Numbered from the stretch's first letter, positions 26,195-34,623 are shown. The stretch is 64,000 nucleotides of DNA from Thalassobacillus devorans (GCF_011761345.1 NZ_JAASRY010000001.1:1116001-1180000), one strand, 5' to 3'. A program made the numbers and translations. The notes: generated from the sequence alone by a model not told the origin.

Positions 26195-27727
26195 ATGGAT
26201 TATACCTCCTGGGCAATTCTAAGTATGGCTGTCTATACATCTATACTTTTATTGATTGGTTGGATTACCACGCGGAACACTAAAACAGTGGGTGATTACC
26301 TTGTAGCTGGAAAAAGTATGGGGATTATTTTATTAACCTTCGGATTAATGGCAGCAATTCTTAGTGGTGGCGCTGTAATGGGATATTCAGGAACAGGCTT
26401 CGGAACTGGCTATGCAGGTTATGTTATGTTAGTTTCCCTCGCCTTCCCAGGAATAGTGATTAGCTATTGGGTTTTAGCCAAACCTATGCGTATCATTGCT
26501 GAAAAACATGAGGTATACACCCTTCCTGACTTCTTAGCACTTCGCTATAACAATAACAAAACTGTTAGAGGACTTTCAGCTTTTGCAATTTTACTGGGGT
26601 GCACCGCTTACATGATTTCACAATTTGCAGCCATGGGCTGGGTTTTAAGCTCTATTCTAAACATATCTTATACCACCTCAATTTTAATATCTGTTGTCAT
26701 TATGGGTGTTTATACTGTGGGAGGTGGAATGAAAGCATCAATGTGGTCTAACCTTTTTCAAATGATTATCCTACTAACAATTGGATTATTGTTAAACTTT
26801 TTATTACTCCCTCAAGTTGGCGGTTTAACAGGTTTACACAATACTTTAGCTGAAACTGCACCAACTTTTCTTCAACCTTGGCATGAAGAAGGGGCATTTT
26901 CTATGGGCCTAGTTCTTCAATACGGTATAGTAGTGGGCTTACTGGCCTATGCTGGTGTCCCTCACGTTTCAACAAAGTTTCTAACAGTAAAAAATATTAA
27001 AGTATTAAAATGGGCCCCACTAGTTTCAGTAATTCTATATTTTGGCGGAGTCTTATCCCAATGGCCAGGGATGGCAGGAAAGGTACTAGTTGATAATGGT
27101 TCAATTACCGCACCACAAGCTGCTGATCAAATCCTTCCACACCTCATTATTAATCTAGTTAACAATCCTATAATGGCTGGCTTCTTTCTTGTTGCGGTAG
27201 CGGCTGCTGTTATGTCCACTTGCGAATCCTTTCTTATATTAAGTTCTGCAGCTATAGTTAGAGATTTTTTCAAAAATACTTTAGGAGTAGAAATGAGCGA
27301 AAAAAAAGAATTGAAATGGATACGAATAGGTTCATTATTAGTCTTAATAATTGGGTTTTTATTATCTCTCAACCCACCCACTTTCATCCTACTGGTTGTT
27401 AGTGTAGCATGGGGGGCATTTGCTGCTATGTTTGCACCAGCTCTTTACCTAGGAGTTCGGTGGAAAAGAGCCACTCCTCAAGGAGCAGTGGCTGGTCTTT
27501 TGACGGGCATAATTTTTGGAGGAGTGCTAGGTATATTAAATCTAACTGTTTTTAATAACAATCCCATCCTACCTCAGTTTAATGTTGCTGTATTAGGAAC
27601 AATTCTTGGAACAGTGGCACTAGTGACAGTATCCTTACTTACCAAACCAACAGAGAGCGTAGTTTTTAATCATTTTAATAAAAGTCAGGCCGTTATTACA
27701 AATACGAGAAAAAATATAAGTGGATAA
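26195..27727 (+). CDS. Sodium:solute symporter (SSS family)
   Basis: A 510-residue membrane protein with about 13 helices. SSS features include KTVGDYLVAGKSMGIILLTF near residue 30, GYSGTGFGTGYAGYV near residue 69, ALRYNNNKTVRGLSAF near residue 115, and VMGVYTVGGGMKASMWSN. It would import the substrate or an intermediate of this sigma-54 cluster with sodium. A 48-residue single-helix protein encoded at 28785 may be its accessory subunit. The ATG follows GAAAGGGG. Confidence 0.9.
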   Translation: MDYTSWAILSMAVYTSILLLIGWITTRNTKTVGDYLVAGKSMGIILLTFGLMAAILSGGAVMGYSGTGFGTGYAGYVMLVSLAFPGIVISYWVLAKPMRIIAEKHEVYTLPDFLALRYNNNKTVRGLSAFAILLGCTAYMISQFAAMGWVLSSILNISYTTSILISVVIMGVYTVGGGMKASMWSNLFQMIILLTIGLLLNFLLLPQVGGLTGLHNTLAETAPTFLQPWHEEGAFSMGLVLQYGIVVGLLAYAGVPHVSTKFLTVKNIKVLKWAPLVSVILYFGGVLSQWPGMAGKVLVDNGSITAPQAADQILPHLIINLVNNPIMAGFFLVAVAAAVMSTCESFLILSSAAIVRDFFKNTLGVEMSEKKELKWIRIGSLLVLIIGFLLSLNPPTFILLVVSVAWGAFAAMFAPALYLGVRWKRATPQGAVAGLLTGIIFGGVLGILNLTVFNNNPILPQFNVAVLGTILGTVALVTVSLLTKPTESVVFNHFNKSQAVITNTRKNISG

Positions 27728-27756
27728 AATAGAACAACGGAAAGGATTTATTTCAC

Positions 27757-28764
27757 ATGGGGAAAATTTTAGTAACTGGAGGGTTTGGATTTTTAGGTGG
27801 GCATCTAGTAAAAAGATTGCTCACTTATGGAGAGGAAGTAGTGGTATTTGACACTAATTTCCCTTCAAATGGTTCTCCAATTAAGTGGTTGTTAAGCGAT
27901 GAAATTGAGAACATTGAATATGTAATAGGAGATATAACTGATAAAACTATTGTAATGGAAACAGTAAATACTAAAAATATAAAAAAAATTTTTCATGCAG
28001 CTGTAATAAATGATTTGGATATATTAGCCAATGATCCTTTATTAACTATGAAAGTAAATGTGGAAGGTACTCTAAATATACTAGAAGCTGCTCGCAATTT
28101 TAATGTGGAAAAAGTGGTGTTAGCAAGTTCTGTCTCCGTTTATACACCAGTAAAATACGAGCCAATAGATGAGTACCACCCTGTCATTTCACCCGATGAA
28201 GGTCCTACTTTACTATCATACTCTAGTTCTAAAATTTCAGCTGAGTCTTTTGCCCAGCACTATTGGTTACATTATGGTTTAGATATTATTTCTCTGAGGT
28301 TTTCGGGGATTTATGGATTTGGTATGAAATACCCAATGTATATAAAACCAATGGTCGAAAATGCTGTAGAACAAAAACCCACCTTTTTCAAAGATAATGG
28401 AAGTTCTAAACGTGACTATACCCATATTAATGACGTGACTAAAGGGATTATACTAGCATTGGATAAACCTCTAAAGAAAAATATATTCAATATCTCCTCT
28501 GGTGAAAAATTAATAAGTCCTAGGGAGATAGCTAAAATCGTAGAAGATTTAACGCCCAATACCACTGTCAAGTTTGGTAATGAAAGAAATATTATAGAAG
28601 ACAGGAGTGCAAAAACAAGAGGTATTCTTTCTATTAAATCCGCCAAAAGTGACTTAGGCTTTAACCCGGGTTACAACTTGAAAGATGGTATCAGAGAATA
28701 TTTCAATCTCTACAAAAGTTATTTGGTAAATAATGATCTTTATTTTCCATCTAAATATAATTAA
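27757..28764 (+). CDS. NAD-dependent epimerase/dehydratase (extended SDR)
   Basis: A 335-residue extended SDR. It opens with ILVTGGFGFLGGHLVKRLL. LASSVSVY, then the catalytic YSSSKISAESFAQHY near residue 149, and RDYTHINDVTKGIILALD follow. This is the fold of sugar-nucleotide epimerases, but related proteins reduce ketones or act on non-sugar substrates. Inside a catabolic operon, a sugar-nucleotide role is doubtful. It follows the symporter by about 30 bases with an AAAGGA site. Confidence 0.82.
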   Translation: MGKILVTGGFGFLGGHLVKRLLTYGEEVVVFDTNFPSNGSPIKWLLSDEIENIEYVIGDITDKTIVMETVNTKNIKKIFHAAVINDLDILANDPLLTMKVNVEGTLNILEAARNFNVEKVVLASSVSVYTPVKYEPIDEYHPVISPDEGPTLLSYSSSKISAESFAQHYWLHYGLDIISLRFSGIYGFGMKYPMYIKPMVENAVEQKPTFFKDNGSSKRDYTHINDVTKGIILALDKPLKKNIFNISSGEKLISPREIAKIVEDLTPNTTVKFGNERNIIEDRSAKTRGILSIKSAKSDLGFNPGYNLKDGIREYFNLYKSYLVNNDLYFPSKYN

Positions 28765-28784
28765 TTTCCAAAGGAGATGGCTTT

Positions 28785-28931
28785 ATGTTTGGTTTGTCAT
28801 TTTTAACTTTTTTTATGGTTTTCGTCACACCACTTATTGGAATCATATTAGGGTTACTCTATGCTTTTAAATTTAATGAGAGTAGCGAAGAGTGGGGAGT
28901 AATTGATAATTTATTTAAGAGAAATGATTAA
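28785..28931 (+). CDS. Small membrane protein, possible symporter accessory subunit
   Basis: A 48-residue ORF with a strong AAGGAG site ten bases before its ATG. It begins MFGLSFLTFFMVFVT and has one long hydrophobic helix (about residues 4-28), then a charged tail (FNESSEEWGVIDNLF). Size, the MFGL start, the helix ending in GLLYAF and the acidic tail resemble the small accessory proteins encoded beside some SSS and NSS symporters. The SSS gene lies one gene upstream in the same operon. The accessory role is inference from context. Confidence 0.65.
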   Translation: MFGLSFLTFFMVFVTPLIGIILGLLYAFKFNESSEEWGVIDNLFKRND

Positions 28932-28981
28932 TTGGAAAATTTACTATGAATTTAAACTATATAAGCAAGGGAGGTGAGTTA

Positions 28982-30526
28982 ATGAATTTAGGATTAGTTT
29001 TACAAAGACAAAAAGATTTGAATCCTAATAATATTGCTATTAAATTTGAGGAGATAACATTGAGCTATGCCCAATTCAATAAGCGTGTTAACCAATTATC
29101 AAATGGGTTATTGAATGCAGGAATCAAAAAGGGGGACCGCATAGCTTTACTTTTGCATAATTCTAATGAATTTATAGAATCTTTTTGGGCTGCTGCAAAA
29201 ATAGGAGCTATTTTAGTTCCTATAAATTGGAGATTAAGCACACAAGAGATTAAATATATTTTGCAAGATTCTTTATCCAAATGTTTAATTTATGGGGAGA
29301 GTTATAAACAAAAGGTTAGGGATTTAAAGAAATCCTTAGGAAATATTTCAAAATATATCATCGTAGAAGGAAAAGAGGAAATCGATCCTAGTTATGAAAA
29401 TTTTATAAGGGATCAGAACGAAGGGGAGCCTAAGCAAGAGAAAGTATGCCTGGAAGATCTATTTATTATAAATTATACCTCTGGAACTACAGGAACCCCT
29501 AAAGGGGTAATGCTTACGCAAAAAAATATATTTTGGACCTCAATTAACCAAATTGTGGATTGGGAAATTAATCGGGACGATATTACTCTAATAGTATCAC
29601 CATTATTTCATGTGGGTGGTCTTTTAATGTTCTCGCTTCCTGCAATTCATACAGGCTCATCTATGGTAATACTTCGACGTTTTTCAGTTGAAAAAGTATT
29701 ACAATCTTTTGCAGAAGAAGGAATTACAACAATGTTCGGTGCTCCCACGATGTACCATGACATTGCTCAACATGCACATATAATTAAAAATTCCAACTAT
29801 GAAAAGCTTCGTTTATTATGCTCAGGAGGAGCTTCCCTTCCGATGTCTTTAATGAAGCAAGTTAGCGAACTTTTCCCTAAAACGAACTTCACAGAAGGTT
29901 ATGGAGTAACCGAAGCAGCTTCTTGTTCAAGTGTTCTTAGACAAAAAGATATTTTAAGTAAGCGAGGGTCAGTCGGCAAACCTTTTATTCATAATTTAAT
30001 GAAAGTTATAAATAGTGAAGGTAGGGAAGTAGAGGAAGGTGAAATAGGTGAAATAGTTTTAAGTGGTCCTACTGTTATGAAAGGATATTGGAATAAACCT
30101 AATGAAACTAAGTCAGCATTCATAGGTGAATGGTTCAAAACAGGCGATTTAGCCAGAGTTGATAACGAGGGTTTTATCTATATTGTTGATCGGAAAAAAG
30201 ATATGATTATTAGTGGAGGAGAAAATATTTCACCTAAAGAAGTAGAAAATGTTTTATATAGGCATTCAAGGATTTCAGAAGTAAGTATAATAGGTGTTCC
30301 TGACAAAAAATGGGGTGAGTCGGTAATGGCAGTAATAGTGCTAAAACCTAATGAAAAAATGACAAAGGAAGAAGTAATTGTTTACTCAAAATCTAATTTA
30401 GCAAGCTACAAAAAGCCAAAATATGTTGAGTTCGTGAGTGAACTACCTAAAAACCCCGCGGGAAAAGTACTAAAGCACGAATTACGGAAAAGGTATAGCG
30501 AACTCTCTGAGTCACATAAATTCTGA
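28982..30526 (+). CDS. AMP-binding acyl-CoA synthetase
   Basis: About 514 residues from ATG 28982 behind GGGAGGTGA; a longer in-frame ATG at 28946 lacks a site. ANL motifs: NYTSGTTGTPKGVML near residue 163, GYGVTEAA near residue 305, FKTGDLARVD, DRKKDMIISGGENISPKEVE near residue 404, and the C-terminal NPAGKVLKHEL with the catalytic lysine. Last gene of the sigma-54 operon, followed by a terminator. Its presence shows the pathway handles a free carboxylic acid besides the E1/E2 route. Confidence 0.9.
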   Translation: MNLGLVLQRQKDLNPNNIAIKFEEITLSYAQFNKRVNQLSNGLLNAGIKKGDRIALLLHNSNEFIESFWAAAKIGAILVPINWRLSTQEIKYILQDSLSKCLIYGESYKQKVRDLKKSLGNISKYIIVEGKEEIDPSYENFIRDQNEGEPKQEKVCLEDLFIINYTSGTTGTPKGVMLTQKNIFWTSINQIVDWEINRDDITLIVSPLFHVGGLLMFSLPAIHTGSSMVILRRFSVEKVLQSFAEEGITTMFGAPTMYHDIAQHAHIIKNSNYEKLRLLCSGGASLPMSLMKQVSELFPKTNFTEGYGVTEAASCSSVLRQKDILSKRGSVGKPFIHNLMKVINSEGREVEEGEIGEIVLSGPTVMKGYWNKPNETKSAFIGEWFKTGDLARVDNEGFIYIVDRKKDMIISGGENISPKEVENVLYRHSRISEVSIIGVPDKKWGESVMAVIVLKPNEKMTKEEVIVYSKSNLASYKKPKYVEFVSELPKNPAGKVLKHELRKRYSELSESHKF

Positions 30527-30616
30527 ATAAGGCAAAAATAATTCTTTTTGCAATTGCATTAGTAGTCCTATTACAGAGCTAATATAAGGAATAAACACAC
30601 ACATATGTGTGCTTAG

Positions 30617-30650
30617 GGCTGGCGAGAAAGTCTCGACAGCCTTTTCTTAT
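30617..30650 (+). terminator. Terminator of the sigma-54 operon
   Basis: GGCTGGCGAGA (30617-30627) pairs with TCTCGACAGCC (30631-30641) apart from one internal G/A mismatch, over an AAG loop. TTTTCTT follows. It marks the end of the transcript from 17378. Confidence 0.85.
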
Positions 30651-30730
30651 TTAAAAAATCATCAAGTAATCTTGTATTAATAATAACTTAAATAACTCTA
30701 TTGTTTATAATAAACATAGAGGTGATACAA

Positions 30731-30934
30731 ATGAACAAGGAAGAAAAGGAACGAAAACGGCAGGAACTTTTAAAACGGTACCGGGAAAAGCCAAGTGATA
30801 AGCCGATTCGCTGGCGTACAAAAGAGAGAACCATGGAGTTGATGTGTAAGGGACCGAAATTAGGCCCTAGTAGGAATTCGATGAAAAAACGGGAGAAAAA
30901 AAGAAAAGGAATTTGCCGGTTTTTTAAAGGATAA
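30731..30934 (+). CDS. Small basic protein, paralogue of the 55003 gene product
   Basis: A 67-residue protein very rich in Lys and Arg, from ATG 30731 behind AGAGGTGAT. It begins MNKEEKERKRQELLKRYREK; the product of 55003-55170 begins MNKEEKKKALLKRYREGP. The shared N-terminus shows they are relatives. Both flank the island, about 24 kb apart. It is probably a nucleic-acid-binding or phage/plasmid-type accessory protein. No known family is recognised. Confidence 0.6.
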   Translation: MNKEEKERKRQELLKRYREKPSDKPIRWRTKERTMELMCKGPKLGPSRNSMKKREKKRKGICRFFKG

Positions 30935-30978
30935 TTTTTAAAGTTGGTTACTACTAATGGAGTCTAGGATGTAATATT

Positions 30979-31025
30979 AACTGTGTAAGTAGAAATGCGT
31001 ACGGTTTCTACTTGCACAGTTTTAC
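30979..31025 (+). terminator. Terminator after the small basic gene
   Basis: Arms at 30979-30995 (AACTGTGTAAGTAGAAA) and 31005-31021 pair over 17 bases with one mismatch, followed by TTTAC. It lies about 45 bases after the stop codon of the 30731 gene. Confidence 0.65.
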
Positions 31026-31079
31026 TTTGATAATATGAAAGTAAGTAAATTGGGAGGTTGCCTACTTTAGAAAAGCAAC

Positions 31080-31114
31080 CCAAAAAGAGGCATTCCTAAG
31101 CGAGAATGCCTCTT
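31080..31114 (-). terminator. Terminator of the minus-strand small-gene operon
   Basis: AAGAGGCATTC (31085-31095) and GAATGCCTCTT (31104-31114) pair perfectly. Read on the minus strand the hairpin is followed by a run of five T, and it lies downstream of the small minus-strand genes ending at 31151 and 31254. Confidence 0.75.
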
Positions 31115-31150
31115 AAAGATATCCTATTTACTACTCACAATATAACTTGA

Positions 31151-31282
31151 CTAATGAAGTAGGTTGATCGAACTTTCACACTTATCAGGACAATCCCGAA
31201 AGCCATACATTACAGCTTTCCGCTTCTTCTTATAAGACAGATGTGACTGCGGATCAGTTTTTGCACTTGTACCTTTGCTCAT
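31151..31282 (-). CDS. Short hypothetical protein (43 residues)
   Basis: A minus-strand ORF from ATG 31282 to TAG 31151. It reads MSKGTSAKTDPQSHLSYKKK, a basic middle, then a CPDKC pair and a short tail. Its start lies inside the end of the 31254-31481 gene (29-base overlap), which suggests translational coupling, with GGAAC just upstream as a weak site. A terminator follows. No family recognised; the Cys pair might bind metal. Confidence 0.4.
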   Translation of the reverse strand: MSKGTSAKTDPQSHLSYKKKRKAVMYGFRDCPDKCESSINLLH

Positions 31283-31481
31283 ACCGTTCCGGGATGGTTA
31301 GAGGTTTTTCCTTTGGGAAATCACATTCTATTAACCCATATCTTTCAAGCACTTTAACCTGTCTAGGAGTGTATTTTTTTTGGTTTTCCTCTTTCATTCT
31401 TTGTAATTCTTCAAAGATTATCTCTTGCTGCTCAAGGATCATTTTTTGAATGTGAATGATATAATCAAGCTTTGACTTCAC
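31254..31481 (-). CDS. Hypothetical island protein
   Basis: About 75 residues when started at GTG 31481, nine bases after a strong AGGAGG; the frame is open further upstream to 31547 without a site. The N-terminal half is a probable amphipathic helix (DYIIHIQKMILEQQEIIFEE). The C-terminal half contains KYTPRQVKVLERYGLIECDF, slightly reminiscent of a small winged helix or MerR-like turn. No family is recognised. It belongs to a three-gene minus-strand set between the integrase and the island edge. Confidence 0.55.
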   Translation of the reverse strand: MKSKLDYIIHIQKMILEQQEIIFEELQRMKEENQKKYTPRQVKVLERYGLIECDFPKEKPLTIPERYEQRYKCKN

Positions 31482-31500
31482 CAGAACATACCTCCTAGTC

Positions 31501-31794
31501 CTAATCACTATAATGTGTTTGTTCGATGTTTCTTGTAACTTGAACATTCAAGTATCGTTCGTATTTCGCCATATCATCGGTGCTACAGTTATGAATGAGA
31601 TTGACTCTTTCATTAAACATATTTTCTCCCCCTAAAACAAAAGAATCTAAATGATATAGTTGACCATTGACAACTACTACTGCATCAGTAGAATCAATTT
31701 CTATGATATCTTTAAGTTCTCCTGCTGTAGATATTTCCCCTCCTTTTTTATTTTTTTCAACCAATCTCAATTTCATAGTTTTATCGTTAGACAT
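31501..31794 (-). CDS. Hypothetical island protein
   Basis: About 97 residues from ATG 31794; GAGGAGGGG lies nine bases upstream. It begins MSNDKTMKLRLVEKNKKGGE and contains an ELKDIIEIDSTDAVVVVNGQ stretch predicted as beta strands. Another start at 31812 would overlap the binding site. A TATAAT box lies upstream near 31820 on the minus strand. No known family is recognised. It is the first gene of the small minus-strand operon. Confidence 0.55.
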   Translation of the reverse strand: MSNDKTMKLRLVEKNKKGGEISTAGELKDIIEIDSTDAVVVVNGQLYHLDSFVLGGENMFNERVNLIHNCSTDDMAKYERYLNVQVTRNIEQTHYSD

Positions 31795-31879
31795 ATCCTT
31801 TCCCCTCCTCATTTCTTATTATAAACAGATAATGAAAAATCATCTCCGCTGTTTAAATCATTCTTTTTCAGAAAAATAG

Positions 31880-31923
31880 AACCACCCCACCAAGAACCAA
31901 TGACTTGATGGGGTGGAGTGGTT
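31880..31923 (-). terminator. Terminator of the integrase gene (bidirectional)
   Basis: AACCACCCCACCAAG (31880-31894) pairs with CTTGATGGGGTGGAGTGGTT (31904-31923) with small bulges. Both strands have T-rich flanks. It lies just after the integrase stop codon. Confidence 0.7.
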
Positions 31924-31930
31924 TTCTTAT

Positions 31931-33067
31931 TCAAATATAAGAACTTACATAGCTTTGGTACTTTTTGAAATTATTATCTTCTAGTTTCTTGCTGATATGA
32001 GCATATATATCAGATGTTATCTGGATGCTTTTATGGCCGAGTCTTTCCTGGATATATTTCATATCTACCCCTGCTTCTAACATTAGTACAGCATGGGTGT
32101 GTCTCAGAGCGTGGATTGCTATATCTGGAAGGTTAGCTCGAGATTTAATCTTTCTAAAAGCATTATGGAGGCTAGACTTACGAAGAAAACTGCCATCTTT
32201 TCTACAATGAACCAGGTTTAGGCTATGATTATACATCGACCCACAAGTTAGCTTGTCCTTTTTTTGATGAAGTTGATGTTTTTTAAGTTCTTCTACTAGT
32301 CCGTCTGATATGGTAATGAGTCTTTTCGAATTCTTTGTTTTTGGAGAGCCAAAAACTTCAGTGTCATTTTTAGCACTGAAATTCAACGTTTTAGTAACGT
32401 TAATAGTCCCATTCACCAAGTCAATGTCTTTCCATTGTAGAGCAGCCGCTTCACCTTTACGCAATCCAGTTTCCAATAATATTTTAAAAAAGAAACCGTA
32501 TTCATAACCGTACCTATATGCTTCCTGAAGAAATTGAGAAAGAGCTTCTTTTTCTAGATAATTAATCTCCTTCTCTTTAGTTTTACCCTTTAGCGTGACA
32601 CCAATACAGGGGTTGGTTTTAATTTTGCTTAAGATAACTGCTTTTTTCATCGCATTAGACATAGTCGAGTGAATATTCTCTATAGTCCTCTTGCTCAAAC
32701 CCTTATCAGCCAACTCATTAATGAATTTCTGATACCTGGTAGGATTAAGTTGATCCAGCATTAAATCTTTAAAGAAAGGGAGAATATGCTTTTCAATACT
32801 GTACTTATGCAATTTATAAGTATTCTCACGCACTTCATCCTTTTTATATACCTCTAACCATTCCAGTAAAAATGCTTTCAAGGAAACAGAAGTATGGAAG
32901 TAACCCTCTTTAATTTCCTCTTCCATTTTAGCGGCTGCAAGCTGTGCCTCTTTTTTTGTTCTAAAACCTCCCTTTGACTTTTCTATATACTTTTGAGTAA
33001 AAGGATCTTTATGCGAAATTCGATACTGCCACTTGTTATTCCTTTTTCTATAAGACGCCATATACAT
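31931..33067 (-). CDS. int: Tyrosine-type site-specific integrase
   Basis: A 378-residue phage/ICE integrase. The N-terminal arm-binding domain (YRKRNNKWQYRISHKDPFTQ) is followed by a SAM-like core-binding domain (about residues 62-165). The catalytic domain has Arg203 in TGLRKGEAAALQW, HALRHTHAVLML with His319 and Arg322, LGHKSIQITSDIYAH with His345, and the nucleophile Tyr355. All catalytic residues are present, so it looks intact. The start is ATG 33067, or ATG 33061 two codons later, behind AGGAGG. The HTH gene at 33264 lies upstream on the same strand. No tRNA gene or att site was found nearby. Confidence 0.93.
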   Translation of the reverse strand: MYMASYRKRNNKWQYRISHKDPFTQKYIEKSKGGFRTKKEAQLAAAKMEEEIKEGYFHTSVSLKAFLLEWLEVYKKDEVRENTYKLHKYSIEKHILPFFKDLMLDQLNPTRYQKFINELADKGLSKRTIENIHSTMSNAMKKAVILSKIKTNPCIGVTLKGKTKEKEINYLEKEALSQFLQEAYRYGYEYGFFFKILLETGLRKGEAAALQWKDIDLVNGTINVTKTLNFSAKNDTEVFGSPKTKNSKRLITISDGLVEELKKHQLHQKKDKLTCGSMYNHSLNLVHCRKDGSFLRKSSLHNAFRKIKSRANLPDIAIHALRHTHAVLMLEAGVDMKYIQERLGHKSIQITSDIYAHISKKLEDNNFKKYQSYVSSYI

Positions 33068-33210
33068 TCCTCCTAGTTATTTATTATAAAAACTTGCTGA
33101 AAACTATTTCTCTTATATCTTCATTAGCTTTCTAGATTTATTCAATAAACAAGGATAAGAAATTTTAATGTTATCCATTCTTTCTAACGCGAAAGCTTGA
33201 ATGAATAAGA

Positions 33211-33230
33211 GACGAGGGGTGACCCTCGTC
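33211..33230 (-). terminator. Hairpin downstream of the HTH gene
   Basis: GACGAGGG (33211-33218) pairs perfectly with CCCTCGTC (33223-33230) over a four-base loop. It lies about 35 bases past the stop of the minus-strand HTH gene and before the integrase. The flanking T content on the minus strand is modest. Confidence 0.55.
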
Positions 33231-33263
33231 TTTAAAAGTCTTTAATTACACTTACTACGTGCA

Positions 33264-33554
33264 TTAAGCGCCCATTTGATGTTTAAACCATCTCGAGAGA
33301 AACTCTTCTGTTTCTTTAGCAGGGTAATACCATTTCCCTCCTATTTTCACTTTTGGGAAATCCTCTTCATAAAAGAAAGTGCTTTGAATTGTACTCCACG
33401 ACATACTGACGCGGCGTTTAAGCTCTTTTGAATCCCAAACGACTAAATCCGTATTCAATTTTGAAAGAGTTTCCTCAACTTGTTTCTTGATAACCTCATT
33501 TACTTCTTCCTCGTTCACTCTAAAGTGTAGAATGATGGCCACCGCCTTTTTCAT
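33264..33554 (-). CDS. Small HTH/excisionase-like DNA-binding protein, copy 1
   Basis: Up to 96 residues. The start could be ATG 33554 or an internal GTG that aligns with copy 2. The C-terminal two thirds read as a DNA-binding module: DLVVWDSKELKRRVSMSWST, then TFFYEEDFPKVKIGGKWYYP, and AKETEEFL, like phage excisionase/MerR-type winged helices. It lies directly behind the integrase gene, where Xis proteins usually sit. A close paralogue is encoded at 47581-47859 on the other strand. The segment carrying this gene is inverted relative to the other copy. Confidence 0.75.
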   Translation of the reverse strand: MKKAVAIILHFRVNEEEVNEVIKKQVEETLSKLNTDLVVWDSKELKRRVSMSWSTIQSTFFYEEDFPKVKIGGKWYYPAKETEEFLSRWFKHQMGA

Positions 33555-33818
33555 AGTTTTGAGATACGAATTAAAGCGAAATCTTCGGATGACTATCCTG
33601 CATATCGATATCTAGGCTTATTGTATTGACCAAACTCAAAAAAACCAACACTTTGGAAAAATTTCTGGAAAAAATTTAAATTATTTTTGAAGGTGTCTTC
33701 GTTTTTGAATATAAAACTGTTGTAGAAAGGTTGAAACAAACCACTAGATTGCTGCCAATTAAGTAATTTGCAAGTCCTTGAAAAGAAATTTTTGATTTTT
33801 TAAAGGAACTTGAAAAAA

Positions 33819-33863
33819 GTAGATTAATTTATCTACAACAGAGGAGGTGATAGCTTGAAATAA
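33819..33863 (+). promoter_or_regulatory. Palindrome and two-codon leader ORF, copy 1
   Basis: GTAGAT (33819-33824) and ATCTAC (33831-33836) form a dyad. Then GAGGAGGTGA (33841-33850) is followed at normal spacing by TTG AAA TAA (33855-33863), a Met-Lys-stop frame. The same arrangement occurs at 47989-48033, where the dyad has compensating changes. It may be an operator plus a minimal leader ORF that tunes expression of the next gene. Confidence 0.4.
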
Positions 33864-33927
33864 TTTGTAGAGAATTTTTGTCCTGGTAGACTACGAAAAT
33901 CACTTAAAATTTTAAGGGGGAATTATA

Positions 33928-34386
33928 ATGAGAGTAGAAGACTATATCAACAAAGTTAGGTCACTTAATACTGACTATAATGTTTCAATGGAGAAAGTTT
34001 GGTACCAAAATTCGTACAAAAGGGTGTTATGGTATCGATTGAAGGGAAATCATAACACAATTTTAACAAATCCTTATAAGAATGCTTGGCGTCTTGAAAA
34101 GTATAATTACATATATGATGTGACATTGATTGAGTGGGACTTGGTACGTTGGTATTCCCACTATAAAGATGACGCCGGTATAATGCGCGGGGGATATGAA
34201 GATCCTTACAAATTGGCTAAAAACTACGCACAGAATTGCGATAAACCTCCAGAATTCTTATTTCGTATTTTTGTGCCAGCCTCAGAGCATTTTTCCGCTC
34301 TACTCAAACTGAAAAATTTAGAAGAAGTAGCTGAGTACTTTGAGAAATATTGGACTTGTCCTGATTTTGAAGAAGATTTTCATTAA
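33928..34386 (+). CDS. 'EDYINK' protein, copy 1 (unknown function)
   Basis: A 152-residue protein rich in Tyr, Trp and Lys, from an ATG behind TAAGGGGG. It begins MRVEDYINKVRSLNTDYNVS; further landmarks are KVWYQNSYKRVLWYRLKGNH, TLIEWDLVRWYSHYKDD, and PPEFLFRIFVPASEHF. No membrane segment or signal peptide is seen, and no family is recognised. A paralogue lies at 48092-48517, about three quarters identical by eye. Both copies follow the HTH gene module, so the pair is a conserved unit of the element. A terminator follows. Confidence 0.7.
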   Translation: MRVEDYINKVRSLNTDYNVSMEKVWYQNSYKRVLWYRLKGNHNTILTNPYKNAWRLEKYNYIYDVTLIEWDLVRWYSHYKDDAGIMRGGYEDPYKLAKNYAQNCDKPPEFLFRIFVPASEHFSALLKLKNLEEVAEYFEKYWTCPDFEEDFH

Positions 34387-34395
34387 ACATACATT

Positions 34396-34435
34396 GGATG
34401 GTTAGTGCCTGACTAACCATCCTTTTTCTTTTTTT
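34396..34435 (+). terminator. Terminator of the EDYINK gene, copy 1
   Basis: GGATGGTTAG (34396-34405) pairs perfectly with CTAACCATCC (34413-34422), followed by TTTTTCTTTTTTT. Confidence 0.9.
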
Positions 34436-34623
34436 ATGAGGCACCTATTCTTTGTAAGTTTGGCAGTATGTGTATTAGCAAAGTGTTATTAGTAAGCACA
34501 ACAAGATGTTTTAGGAAGTGGGATCTTCTTAATTTAAGAAAGACCCGGCAGAGAGTTACTTTGGATTTTATTACAAAAAAATTCTTTCAATTCTGAAAAT
34601 ATTATGCTATTATATAAAAAAAT

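Noticed and set aside
27757-28764. Sugar-nucleotide epimerase for surface polysaccharide
   Set aside because: It sits inside a sigma-54 catabolic operon with no other polysaccharide genes, so only the extended-SDR family call is kept.
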